Below are positions 1 through 7,824 of a stretch of 64,000 nt of DNA, piece after piece. Origin of the DNA: Algoriphagus yeomjeoni (lineage in GTDB: Bacteria; Bacteroidota; Bacteroidia; Cytophagales; Cyclobacteriaceae); contig NZ_QLLK01000008.1 in assembly GCF_003259505.1 (NCBI RefSeq), forward strand, positions 210,653-274,652, read 5' to 3'. Within the stretch, counting starts at the first letter, position 1. Every line of letters begins with the position of its first letter. The notes under the pieces are model-generated. The model saw only the letters and a list, made by a program, of their open reading frames with translations, had not been told where the DNA came from and searched no databases. The position numbers and the translations under genes are program-made.

Positions 1-39
1 TCGTCTTAAAGAAGCGCTGGTCTTTATGATTGCAACCAT
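1..39 (-). CDS. Relaxase/mobilization nuclease, N-terminus only
   Basis: The reverse strand from 39 to 1 reads MVAIIKTSASLRR without a stop and leaves the window. This is the characteristic N-terminus of Bacteroidota relaxases (family pattern MVAVIKT..S..R), which nick oriT and pilot the strand during conjugation. The ATG lies inside the end of the upstream mobilization gene, overlapping it by 16 bp, which suggests translational coupling. Only 13 codons are visible, so the call rests on the conserved start and the position right after the RHH accessory protein. The catalytic residues cannot be checked here. Confidence 0.72.
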   Translation of the reverse strand, partial: MVAIIKTSASLRR

Positions 40-413
40 TTCGCTGCTGATTGATTGATAAAAAGGGTAACCGATTTCAGTGAATCTTCAATCACCCGCT
101 GTAATATCTTTCCCTCAGAAAGGTGAATTTTTAGTTCATTTCCAGCAGTTGAATTTATCTTTTTCACCAACTGATTATAGTTGGTAGCAATACCATGCAA
201 GTCTCTCCTCAGCGATGTTAACTCGGCCAAAAGTTCCTGCATTCCGGTATCCTTATACCTCCCGATAACAAGCTTTTTCAAAAGCAATTTTCTGGTATAA
301 TCACTTAGGCTTTCATGGACTGTCTGCCCAAATGCAGTTTGGATTTTCTCATATTCTTGGAGTGTCAGTCTAACATGCAGCCATTTGTTTCTCTTGTTTT
401 CTTCCTTCATCAC
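24..413 (-). CDS. Mobilization accessory protein (MobC family; called MobA in Bacteroides elements)
   Basis: This 129-residue basic protein has an N-terminal ribbon-helix-helix-like segment (KWLHVRLTLQEYEKIQ) and a helical C-terminal half with the LRRDLHGIATNYNQLVKKIN pattern typical of Pfam MobC relaxosome proteins. Such proteins bind oriT DNA and recruit or position the relaxase. The relaxase gene starts inside its 3' end, and the roughly 315 bp upstream hold inverted repeats that fit an oriT, so the three form a mobilization module. Nomenclature is confused in this phylum: the Bacteroides element homologue is called MobA although the Pfam family is MobC. Confidence 0.85.
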   Translation of the reverse strand: MMKEENKRNKWLHVRLTLQEYEKIQTAFGQTVHESLSDYTRKLLLKKLVIGRYKDTGMQELLAELTSLRRDLHGIATNYNQLVKKINSTAGNELKIHLSEGKILQRVIEDSLKSVTLFINQSAAKWLQS

Positions 414-446
414 GATCTTTTTTCACTGTTCTACATCTTTACAAAT

Positions 447-501
447 TCCAACCCCACGACTTCGGAGTTAGGGGTTTCAAGATCCGGTTGTGATACAACC
501 G
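447..501. other. Candidate origin of transfer (oriT) with two inverted repeats
   Basis: The 315-bp gap upstream of the mobilization genes contains two dyads. At 450-476, AACCCC and GGGGTT arms enclose a small ACT-TCGG-AGT hairpin. At 485-501, CGGTTGT-GAT-ACAACCG is a perfect 7-bp inverted repeat. Relaxosome proteins commonly bind such repeats next to their own gene, and nic sites usually sit beside one. No nic consensus can be assigned by eye, so the oriT role is inferred from position. The rest of 414-728 shows no convincing gene. Confidence 0.45.
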
Positions 502-728
502 TACATCTTGCCGATTTCGGAGGACACAGGAAATCCCGTTAGCTTTTTAAGGTTTTTGAAGCTTTGGAAAAATCTCTGGTCCATTTCAAAATCCCAGTCA
601 GTAGGTGATACAAGTATAAAAAGTGCTTGGATCATTTACCTATCCTGATCAATTTCTAAATAGGCTCATTTCATTGATAGACAGTAGTTTTAGGAAAACA
701 TTATTTCCAACTCAAAACCAAAGAAGCC

Positions 729-1010
729 ATGGCTATCTCATCTCTTGAAACAATTTACGATACCCTACTTGCCGTTCCAGGCATGAATGACACAGTAAAA
801 ATCGATCTGAAAATTCCCCGCAAAACCGTGTTATTACTAAGTGAAGTAATCACACGTGGAATGGAACAAAAATCTGAACCCGGTAAAAACCCTATTCGTA
901 TTTCAAAAGAATCAGAAGAAGAGCTGAATGCTATTATCTCCGATAGCTTGGAGAAAGCGGGACTAACTACCCTAAGTTCCAAACTTAAAAGGCTGACAAG
1001 TCAAGGCTAG
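729..1010 (+). CDS. Conserved small protein of conjugative elements, function unknown
   Basis: This 93-residue, mostly helical protein begins MAISSLETIYDTLLAVPGMN and ends with a basic stretch (KLKRLTSQG). It contains VKIDLKIPRKTVLLLSEVITRGM, which could be a compact DNA- or protein-binding helical unit. It has no signal peptide, transmembrane segment or cysteine. It is the only rightward gene in the first 5 kb and is divergent from the mobilization genes across the candidate oriT, so it may act in DNA processing or its control. I do not recognise a named family. Confidence 0.6.
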   Translation: MAISSLETIYDTLLAVPGMNDTVKIDLKIPRKTVLLLSEVITRGMEQKSEPGKNPIRISKESEEELNAIISDSLEKAGLTTLSSKLKRLTSQG

Positions 1011-1078
1011 GAGAAACAGGCTACTTATTGCTAAAAAATACAGAAAGCTTAGGTATCATTACAATGATCAAACCTACC

Positions 1079-1483
1079 TTATACAAATCGATTCATTGAC
1101 GGAGGGAATGAATCGGTTTGTAAAGGGTAGATCAATCTTTTGCCAAAGCCCTGTTCCGCCGGAACAAGGAAGTGGGCTGTGGGATCTTCTTGACTTTTTT
1201 CTGTTTTATCAGAGTCTTGAATTTTATACTTACCTCTGTCAATCAGATAAATGCTCCATAAAAATATAATCAGCATTCCCAAGATCATCATTGGAATACT
1301 CACAAACATCATAAAACCTTCAACCATAGAACTTAAAACTGCTTTGCTATATCTGGAATAATATTGCAAGCCTCCAGGTCCTCGCCGGTAAAACCTCCTA
1401 CGATTCACCCATACCCTCAACGCAAAGCCTCCTCCCAAAAGACAAATTCCTACCGATACAATAAATAAATTTTCCCAAAACAT
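1079..1483 (-). CDS. Small inner-membrane protein of conjugative elements, function unknown
   Basis: The 134-residue product has an N-terminal transmembrane helix (LFIVSVGICLLGGGFALRVW), a basic loop NRRRFYRRGPGGLQYYSRY, a second long hydrophobic segment around residues 50-85, and a polar tail. Similar two-helix proteins with the RRRFxRRGPxGLQ loop occur beside rteC-type genes in Bacteroidota elements and are sometimes annotated, without good support, as molybdenum ABC transporter permease. It lies 8 bp downstream of an rteC gene on the same strand and is probably co-transcribed with it. No transport function can be supported from the sequence. Confidence 0.6.
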   Translation of the reverse strand: MFWENLFIVSVGICLLGGGFALRVWVNRRRFYRRGPGGLQYYSRYSKAVLSSMVEGFMMFVSIPMMILGMLIIFLWSIYLIDRGKYKIQDSDKTEKSQEDPTAHFLVPAEQGFGKRLIYPLQTDSFPPSMNRFV

Positions 1484-1491
1484 AATTTGTC

Positions 1492-2331
1492 CTATTGATA
1501 TCCCATATCCGTATCATCCATCCGCTTCACCAAGCTTTCCTTCAGACCATCCAAAAAGATTGTTCTCCCTTTTTTTCTGCCCCTCATGCTCTGGAATGTG
1601 CGGTAGAAATTCCCAACTTTCACATGAAAGATTTTCTCCAGAATCGATATGATCATCTTCACATCACTCTTTCCGTGATTTACAGAGCCTCTTGAATGCA
1701 GCGCATAAGCCAATTCAATCAATGCAGACTTTGAGTCCGTCCATTCATGGTTTGAATTTTTGTCCCCACTTTTACCTAGCCCCAATTCTAATTTTATTAA
1801 CTGTTCTTGCATATATTCAATCAGACTTTCATAAGCCATTATTTTGGCCAACTTACTGCTGTTCACTGTAGAAAACTCCGGGTCAAAATCAAAGGAATAA
1901 TCTGGGATAAATGAAACAGGGAGAGAATTTCTTAAAAACAGCTGTTCGTCCTGGTCACTCCTATCCAACTGATGGTAGATATAGAGCTGATGGTTTCTAG
2001 CAAAAAAATCCTGAATCTGATCCATTACATGATGATAATACGACTTGATAAGCTCTTTCTTTCCTATAGGTCTTCTTGATTCAATGTAGGTAAGCTCAGA
2101 ATAAAATATTAGTTCTTTATAAAATAGAGGTTTGTACTCCTTAAAGAACTTTATCTCCTCGGTACTATCAGCAAATTGATATCCCCCCATAAACAATTTA
2201 AGTTTGAGTAAAATAGCATGGACAGCTCTTCCACTTTTCTCAGCTTTTTGTATTTCGCTTGAAGTTTCTTTCGCCACCTCTTTCAGTGACAACTCCATCT
2301 CCTCAAAAAGCTTTTCTACAAATGCTTTCAT
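1492..2331 (-). CDS. RteC family regulator (copy A)
   Basis: At 279 residues, this protein matches the RteC family in length and pattern: a helical N-terminal region, a central YYHHVMDQIQDFFARNHQLYIYH segment feature, and a C-terminal winged-helix-like part (WTDSKSALIELAYALHSRG) followed by FYRTFQSMRGRKKGRTIFLD. In CTnDOT, RteC activates excision and transfer genes in response to RteA/B. Here it probably controls element excision or transfer. It lies upstream of the membrane protein gene and 85 bp downstream of a second RteC-like gene, with which it shares the same architecture but is clearly diverged. Confidence 0.85.
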   Translation of the reverse strand: MKAFVEKLFEEMELSLKEVAKETSSEIQKAEKSGRAVHAILLKLKLFMGGYQFADSTEEIKFFKEYKPLFYKELIFYSELTYIESRRPIGKKELIKSYYHHVMDQIQDFFARNHQLYIYHQLDRSDQDEQLFLRNSLPVSFIPDYSFDFDPEFSTVNSSKLAKIMAYESLIEYMQEQLIKLELGLGKSGDKNSNHEWTDSKSALIELAYALHSRGSVNHGKSDVKMIISILEKIFHVKVGNFYRTFQSMRGRKKGRTIFLDGLKESLVKRMDDTDMGYQ

Positions 2332-2416
2332 ATCCTCCTTATTTATTTCCAGAACTCTGATTGCCTCTCAACTCATTCAGTGCCTTTTTTTAATCCTAAT
2401 ACGTAGGGAATGATTA

Positions 2417-3265
2417 CTACTTCGCAGCTTCAAAACTACTCATATAAGCCTCCAGACTTTCTTTGCACTTGTCGAGAAATACAGTCCTATTTTTCTTACG
2501 CGTCTTAATTTCCAGGAAGGTTCTATAATACCCTTGCAGTTCCCTACCGAATACTTCTGCAAGAATGGTTGCCAATTCCGTAACACTGGCATTTCCGTAA
2601 TTTATTGCATTTGAAGTTTTCAGGGCATATACCAATTCCACCAAGTCCGCCTTTTTCCCAGTCCAAAGCAATTGGGGATTTTTACCTTCATTAACTGGGC
2701 TCTTGGCGTCATGTAAGAACAATAGTTGATCATGGATATAGCCTGCCAATGAAAGAGTGCCCATGATCCTGGCACAATACAAAGTATAGACAGTACAATA
2801 TCTGGTATCCAGGGTATGCCAGAATAAATTCGGCTTATATACTGGCGCCTGAGCACTTCTTAAGAAAAAAACCTTGTCCTGGTTCTCTTTTCTCATTAGG
2901 AGATAATTGTAAAGGTTCTGGTTGCTTTGTAAGAACTCCTGTACACTCAGCAATTCCTTTTCGTAGAATTTTCTGATTTCATGTTCCGACCCAGCCGGTT
3001 TGACAGACTCCATATTGAAAAGCTCGGAGAAATAGACAGACTCCCTTAGGAGGTAGGTCATATGGTGTTTGAAGAATTCTATCTCCTCCGTATCAGACGC
3101 AAATTCGTATTTATCCATGAACAGTTTGATCTTATCCAAAGCCCTATCCACTAGGTGAAAGGCAGATTCAAATTGGATGAGCTTGTTTTCTCCATCCATT
3201 TTCAAAACCTCCAGATCATTTTTCAGTCTGGAGATTATCTGGTCCGAAAACGCGAGAATGCTCAT
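2417..3265 (-). CDS. RteC family regulator (copy B)
   Basis: This 282-residue protein is a paralogue of the adjacent RteC. Both share a KLFM..Y.FA..TEEI.FFK pattern near residue 50 and a C-terminal W..KKADLVELVYAL, then YYRTF.E...RKKNRTVFLD, typical of the RteC DNA-binding end. It lies 23 bp downstream of the Crp-terpene synthase fusion gene and is probably co-transcribed with it, linking that fusion to element control. Two tandem RteC genes suggest either subfunctionalised control of excision and transfer or a past fusion of two elements. Confidence 0.85.
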   Translation of the reverse strand: MSILAFSDQIISRLKNDLEVLKMDGENKLIQFESAFHLVDRALDKIKLFMDKYEFASDTEEIEFFKHHMTYLLRESVYFSELFNMESVKPAGSEHEIRKFYEKELLSVQEFLQSNQNLYNYLLMRKENQDKVFFLRSAQAPVYKPNLFWHTLDTRYCTVYTLYCARIMGTLSLAGYIHDQLLFLHDAKSPVNEGKNPQLLWTGKKADLVELVYALKTSNAINYGNASVTELATILAEVFGRELQGYYRTFLEIKTRKKNRTVFLDKCKESLEAYMSSFEAAK

Positions 3266-3288
3266 AAATTAGAATTTTAAGTGAAGAA

Positions 3289-4842
3289 TCAACTCTTCCT
3301 GTAGCGTGGAGAAATCGAAAGTGACCAATGCACTGAACCTGCAATCTTGTATTTGATCTGCTTGAGGTATTTCAGTATACCACTGTTTTCAGGCTTGTAT
3401 TCCTCTCTCCATCTTCTTTCCAGCACCATAAATTCCTCCAGTGTTTCCGCATGCAGGTTCAAAATTTCCTGCTGGGCCTCTTTGAAACTCATTCCTTTAT
3501 GTTGCATCAATAACGCCACGGCATTCATAAAATCACCTCTATCAGTTTCTTTTTGGTAAGATATCAAGTCGTTGGATAAGTAGATCAGCTTGGCAGCCTG
3601 TACACGGAGATCGGATGTTTCTTTCCAATCAAAAGAATCACTTGAAAAATTCTCACTTGATTCAAAGGCACAAAGGGCCAAGGCTAGATTTCCTCCTGAA
3701 AAAGCTGGCCTGATAACCTGGTATTCTTCCCAACTAGGCAGAGTCTTTTTGTCCTTAAATTCCGCTTCAATTTTATTCTTTTGCATATAATTCAGAACCT
3801 CGGAAAATATCAGTCCCTTCAGTTCCTTATGGCCAGAAACCAGCGCATCGAATTCTGTAGCCAGATCACTAAAAGCATTTAGGAAAACTGTTATACGATC
3901 AGGATTAAATCCCAATGGCTTACCCCCCATGATGTTATCAACCCCAGTCAGTAGATAATCCCAAAAACCTGCTTTCTGCCCGACATGCAAATCATCTGTC
4001 AAATCATCCAGATAAAACAGCCAGAGGTAGAGCTTGGAAATCCAAACCCCTTTTTCAATATCAATTTCCGGATACAGGCAGGAGGACAGGTAACTGAATT
4101 TTTGTTCTTTGTAATAGGCGATCTCAACGTTGTTCCTAAGGATTGAATGGAAGTGAAAAGCCCAGGAGACAGTTTGTTCCTCGATTTCAGCTGCATCAGT
4201 GTGGACATAGGCAGGAAATGGATAGTGTAGCAATTTTCCAAGTTTTCCACTTTTATCAGCAGGTTTTTTACCAGTGGACTCTTTCTTAATACGTGCTGCT
4301 GTAGCGTAGCTTACCCCCAGAAGGCTCGCCTTTTCATTATTGGTCAGATCATAGGTGAACTTGGGGAACTTCTCTTCAATCACCTTGAGTTTGTCCCGGT
4401 AGTTCATCTGGGTAAATGCATGCCATTCCACATCAGAATGTCGGACTTTTGCAATCTGGGATTTTGAAAAGTCTGTGAACTCAGGTATTTCCTTCAGCAA
4501 TAGCGTTTCATTTAGGTAGGAAAGGCTTATATAAAAAGATTCTCCCAAAGACCTAAAGCGATATTTACTGGGCATCTGTGTTTGATAGGATTCAAAATCC
4601 ATAAAGACATCACCCGGAAAGTAGAGTCTGGACAACTTACCCATATAGTACATCCCGATCATTCCTTCCACCAGAAACCTGGATTCGGTTTCCACAGTAC
4701 CGGCATGACGGATGGTAGCTTTTCGTTTAGCAATCCTTATTTCCAGAAATTCACCTACTTTTTCAAAAGCATTATCACTCACTTTACCTTCCAGTCCGAA
4801 AAGTTTCTTTAAAAACGTTGGATCCAAATCATACCCATTCAT
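3289..4842 (-). CDS. Crp/Fnr-like regulator fused to class I terpene synthase
   Basis: The 517-residue protein has two complete parts. Residues 1-195 look like a Crp/Fnr regulator: a cNMP-binding-type beta barrel (LSRLYFPGDVFMDFES near 70-85), a dimer helix, and a helix-turn-helix at about 165-188 (LTNNEKASLLGVSYATAARI). Residues 205-517 carry the signatures of a bacterial class I terpene cyclase: DDLTDD at 279-284 (Mg-binding Asp-rich motif), a sensor Arg at R378, NDLISYQKE at 424-432 (NSE triad N424/S428/E432), and a C-terminal W506 and R513-Y514. All key residues are present, so activity on a prenyl diphosphate is likely, although substrate and product are unknown. The gene heads a run with rteC and sits 77 bp from a perfect palindrome. 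Cyanobacterial 2-methylisoborneol operons place separate cyclic-nucleotide-binding genes beside a cyclase, but here the two are one polypeptide. Confidence 0.9.
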   Translation of the reverse strand: MNGYDLDPTFLKKLFGLEGKVSDNAFEKVGEFLEIRIAKRKATIRHAGTVETESRFLVEGMIGMYYMGKLSRLYFPGDVFMDFESYQTQMPSKYRFRSLGESFYISLSYLNETLLLKEIPEFTDFSKSQIAKVRHSDVEWHAFTQMNYRDKLKVIEEKFPKFTYDLTNNEKASLLGVSYATAARIKKESTGKKPADKSGKLGKLLHYPFPAYVHTDAAEIEEQTVSWAFHFHSILRNNVEIAYYKEQKFSYLSSCLYPEIDIEKGVWISKLYLWLFYLDDLTDDLHVGQKAGFWDYLLTGVDNIMGGKPLGFNPDRITVFLNAFSDLATEFDALVSGHKELKGLIFSEVLNYMQKNKIEAEFKDKKTLPSWEEYQVIRPAFSGGNLALALCAFESSENFSSDSFDWKETSDLRVQAAKLIYLSNDLISYQKETDRGDFMNAVALLMQHKGMSFKEAQQEILNLHAETLEEFMVLERRWREEYKPENSGILKYLKQIKYKIAGSVHWSLSISPRYRKS

Positions 4843-4918
4843 GATGATGACTGTTTAGATTACACAGTACTTCCGATAACAAAACTCCTTGCCAGAGCTT
4901 ACATTTAAATTGCCTTTA

Positions 4919-4936
4919 CAGTTGGAGATCCAACTG
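4919..4936. promoter_or_regulatory. Palindromic operator candidate for the Crp-terpene synthase fusion
   Basis: CAGTTGGAGATCCAACTG is a perfect 8-bp inverted repeat with a 2-bp centre. It lies 77 bp upstream of the Crp-terpene synthase start and about 200 bp upstream of the divergent MauE-like gene. The TTGG-N4-CCAA core resembles the dyads recognised by Crp/Fnr proteins (Fnr box TTGAT-N4-ATCAA). Autoregulation by the fusion protein is an inference from position and symmetry. Confidence 0.45.
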
Positions 4937-5135
4937 CCGAACTTGCTTAGTTCTATTATTCACTAAAAAAACAGTAGTCCAGTTTAAAATTCCGACATCT
5001 AAAAACCAACTAATCAATCACTTATTTTTCAAAACCATCTAAAATTGTATAATTGATACACTTTTTAAGTTTATCACCCACCTTGTGAATTCTGGATTTT
5101 TATAATACCCAACTTTCCATCGAACATTAAAATGA

Positions 5136-5564
5136 ATGGAAAACACAGAAAAATCAGCTATCCCAAGCATCCTGCTGATCCTCTTATGGACCTATACTGG
5201 AATTGACAAAATCCTACACTGGCAGGACAGCAGAAAAGCATTCCATAACCAGACCTTTCCTGCAGAGCTGGCAGAAGTACTGGCCTATGCAGTACCGACT
5301 ATTGAGTTGCTGATTGCCTTACTCCTACTCTTTTCAGTCAGTAGATGGTGGGGATACCTCTCAAGTATCCTCCTCCTCACCGTCTTCACCACCTATGTGG
5401 GATTGATCTGGGTAGGAGCTTTTCCCAGAGTTCCCTGCAACTGTGCGGGAGTTTTAGAAAGCTTAAGTTGGAAAGCACATTTCTGGCTTAACAGTGGAAT
5501 GATTGGAATAAGTATCATCGGACTATACTTCACAAAAAAGCGGAATCCTCAGATCCCGCCTTGA
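5136..5564 (+). CDS. MauE/DoxX-like redox-associated membrane protein
   Basis: This 142-residue integral membrane protein has four predicted helices (about 8-25, 48-65, 70-92 and 110-130) and the family signature YTGIDKILHWQDSRKAF. A VPCNCAGVLE loop before the last helix carries a CxC pair. MauE-like proteins are thought to pass reducing equivalents across the membrane for disulfide chemistry. In Bacteroidota they often accompany small secreted Cys-containing proteins, TlpA-like proteins and SusC/D pairs, all of which follow here. An ATG four bases upstream is out of frame, so the start at MENTEKS is used. Confidence 0.8.
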   Translation: MENTEKSAIPSILLILLWTYTGIDKILHWQDSRKAFHNQTFPAELAEVLAYAVPTIELLIALLLLFSVSRWWGYLSSILLLTVFTTYVGLIWVGAFPRVPCNCAGVLESLSWKAHFWLNSGMIGISIIGLYFTKKRNPQIPP

Positions 5565-5749
5565 GGCGTTAAGTTTTTAGTAGGTGATAGCAACTATTTC
5601 CTTAAACAATATAAACTAAATATTAATTACACCACCATCTAAAGAGTAAATAATTAAACACTATCGCTCTGAAGAATAAAGACTTGTCACTAGGAATTTG
5701 AAAAAACGGGGCAGGAAAAGGCATTATCCCACCCCAAAAAATAGCTTAA

Positions 5750-5932
5750 TGAAAATCAACTCAATTTACCGCATTACCTGTCTCCGAATCTGGAAGTGGA
5801 GACTCCAGACTATACTGGGTAGTGCAAGAGGGAGATGCCGAAAACCCTTTAAACAGAGTAGGTATTTTAACCACTTCCGGTAAACAGCATGTAGCTCAAT
5901 CCGGGAATCCTAAACGTTTTCCCTGTTTTTGA
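5750..5932 (+). pseudogene. Possible decayed small secreted-protein gene
   Basis: Between the MauE-like gene and the small secreted-protein gene, one frame reads as protein-like sequence (LYWVVQEGDAENPLNRVGIL, then TTSGKQHVAQSGNP) up to a TGA at 5930-5932. It has no usable start: a TGA precedes it, and the ATG at 5749 is in another frame. A frameshift just after MKINS would join start and body. The composition resembles the mature part of small exported proteins such as the next gene, so it may be a broken paralogue. Support is only by eye. Confidence 0.3.
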
Positions 5933-5956
5933 TTTGTTAAAAAACAGGACACAACG

Positions 5957-6241
5957 ATGAATACTTTAATTAAAAGATTACCTGCTTTTGCATTTGTAAT
6001 AGCAGCCTTTGCTGCATTTGCATTCAATGCTCCTGTCATAGGCAGCGAACCTACGGCAACTAAAATCTGGACCCCAGACACTTCCCAACCTAATGGCTAC
6101 CGGGATGTCACTATTCAGGTTCAATCCGAAGACTATGAGTGTAATGCCAGTGAAATGGATTGTTTGGTAGAATTCTCCAACGATAACCCTGCGACTGGTA
6201 TCCCTAACGTCCTGAGCGAAGGAGAATTCGTAGAATTATAA
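5957..6241 (+). CDS. Small secreted protein, DUF6520-like
   Basis: The 94-residue product has an N-terminal signal sequence (MNTLIKRLPAFAFVIAAFAAFAF), consistent with Sec export. A short mature part follows with two cysteines spaced as YECNASEMDC, able to form a disulfide. Small exported Bacteroidota proteins of this shape (DUF6520) commonly sit beside MauE-like genes. A strong terminator follows directly. Its role is unknown, but its pairing with MauE and a TlpA-like protein suggests a secreted peptide or redox partner whose disulfide is managed by that pathway. Note the conserved PNGYRDVTIQVQSEDYEC segment. Confidence 0.7.
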   Translation: MNTLIKRLPAFAFVIAAFAAFAFNAPVIGSEPTATKIWTPDTSQPNGYRDVTIQVQSEDYECNASEMDCLVEFSNDNPATGIPNVLSEGEFVEL

Positions 6242-6260
6242 TTTAAAACTTATAGGCACT

Positions 6261-6292
6261 AACCCAAGGCTCTGCTGAGCCTTGGGTTTTTA
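6261..6292 (+). terminator. Rho-independent terminator after the small secreted-protein gene
   Basis: AACCCAAGGCTC and GAGCCTTGGGTT form a perfect 12-bp stem with a TGCT loop, and the descending arm runs into TTTTT. It ends the rightward unit (MauE-like, small secreted protein) 20 bp after the stop codon. The converging susD gene ends just beyond it. Confidence 0.9.
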
Positions 6293-6296
6293 TGGA

Positions 6297-7676
6297 TCAA
6301 GGATTCTGGATTATTCCACTTCTGCTGATTTCATCCAATGGAATAGGAAATGCATATCTAGGAGAATTAGGAGCCAATTCATATCGAATCCCATTCACTT
6401 CTCTCACCAAAGTTTCTGTTTCACCTTCCTGATTCAATCTCCTCAAATCCATCCAGCGCAACCCTCTCCCTATCAACTCTTTTCTCCGCTCTTGCAGAAT
6501 TCTTTCCAATACCTCTTCTAAGTTCAATTCGGCTAATGGCACCCAAGAATCTAATTGATACCTTAAGGAAAGCAAGTCATTGAGCATACTTAATGCCTGG
6601 TCATGCTCGCCTGTTCTGACCAATGCTTCCGCAGCATTCAGGTACAGTTCCCCTACACTGATCCCACCAAAATTCTGTGTAGCCCCAGAAAGCTTTCCTG
6701 TATAATTAAAATTTCCAGAGGATGTCTCATCAAAAAAAGCAGGTTTTCTTAAATCATTTTCCTCAAAAAGATCTATCAAGGCTGAATCCACAAATACCTG
6801 AGTAGATCTCAAATAGGAATAACTAAATAAGGTGGAGTAAAATATAGTCTCCTCATCAAAGCGTGTAAAAGGTCTTCTAGCTTCTACATCTATATTATTA
6901 AAATCCAGACGATCAGTATAAATCCCCAAAGCTTCTATAGAGGATTTGGCTGCCAATTCATATTGGAAGGTATTTAGATATACTCTGGAGAGCACTCCTA
7001 AAGCTATTGCTTTGGTTGGTCTGGTTTTGGGTGCATTGGTAGAAGGCAGCAGCTCTACCGCTCTATTCAGATCTGAATAAATCTGATCATAGCTTTCCTG
7101 TAGATTAGCTCGCTCCAGGTTCTCATTTACATCTGCTGTGGATTTCAGGACGATACCCAAAAGGGACTCATTTCCTCCTACTTTCTGGTAGGGCATCGCA
7201 AATTCAGAAACCAATTGCAGGTAAGCATAGCCACGGTAGAAATAAGCCGAACCCAACAAGACATTGTACAATTCAGTCTTCTCCCCTTCGAAATCTTCCA
7301 AAACTTCCAATGCGACATTGGCATAAAAAACCTGTTCGTATAACCCGTTCCAGTCTCCACTGAACCCGGAGGGATAGGGATCATCAGACCAGATATATAC
7401 CGCTTGCTCAATAGGATTACTTAAGGATGCATAGCCTGCATCGGAAATCCAGACTTCTTCGGATGCAATACTAGGTAAAGTTGCCTGCCCATTGAATACA
7501 TTCGTATTATCCAGCAGGCTCTGCACATCTGCCAAAGTTTTGGGAACAACCAGGCTTTGATCCGGTTTGGCATCCAAAAACTCCTCACAGGACATCAGCC
7601 CTATGAGGGAAAAACAAAACAGCAGGATTGTCAATCTTCCTTTCTTTCGTTTCATCTGTTCTAGTATATTTTTCAT
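6297..7676 (-). CDS. SusD/RagB family surface lipoprotein
   Basis: This 459-residue protein has a basic N-terminus, a hydrophobic stretch and a lipobox ending in Cys (IGLMSCEEFLDAKPDQ, Cys about residue 30), so it is an outer-membrane-anchored lipoprotein. The C-terminal RILQERRKELIGRGLRWMDLRR is the classical SusD signature, with TPR-like helices before it. It binds the substrate and closes over the adjacent SusC pore. It is the last gene of a leftward set TlpA-like, SusC, SusD. No glycoside hydrolase or sulfatase accompanies the pair, so a carbohydrate ligand should not be assumed. An internal Met at residue 8 is an alternative start. Confidence 0.92.
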   Translation of the reverse strand: MKNILEQMKRKKGRLTILLFCFSLIGLMSCEEFLDAKPDQSLVVPKTLADVQSLLDNTNVFNGQATLPSIASEEVWISDAGYASLSNPIEQAVYIWSDDPYPSGFSGDWNGLYEQVFYANVALEVLEDFEGEKTELYNVLLGSAYFYRGYAYLQLVSEFAMPYQKVGGNESLLGIVLKSTADVNENLERANLQESYDQIYSDLNRAVELLPSTNAPKTRPTKAIALGVLSRVYLNTFQYELAAKSSIEALGIYTDRLDFNNIDVEARRPFTRFDEETIFYSTLFSYSYLRSTQVFVDSALIDLFEENDLRKPAFFDETSSGNFNYTGKLSGATQNFGGISVGELYLNAAEALVRTGEHDQALSMLNDLLSLRYQLDSWVPLAELNLEEVLERILQERRKELIGRGLRWMDLRRLNQEGETETLVREVNGIRYELAPNSPRYAFPIPLDEISRSGIIQNP

Positions 7677-7824
7677 TTGATTGATTGTTTATAAGATAAA
7701 TAGGGCCATGAATTTCTCCCCTCACAGATCTAAAAGAGGAACCTCCCTCACTTCCCGGTTGCCATTGAGGATTAAGAAAATGTATGACCAGTCCCCTTTT
7801 AATTCTTGATGATCTTTTCGCTGT

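Noticed and set aside
1079..1483. Molybdenum ABC transporter permease
   Set aside because: The name appears for similar proteins in databases, but the sequence has only two membrane segments and no permease signature.
5698..5883. Rightward frame starting at TTG
   Set aside because: Arg/Lys/Trp-rich product typical of an out-of-frame reading; the more protein-like frame there is a different one and is broken.
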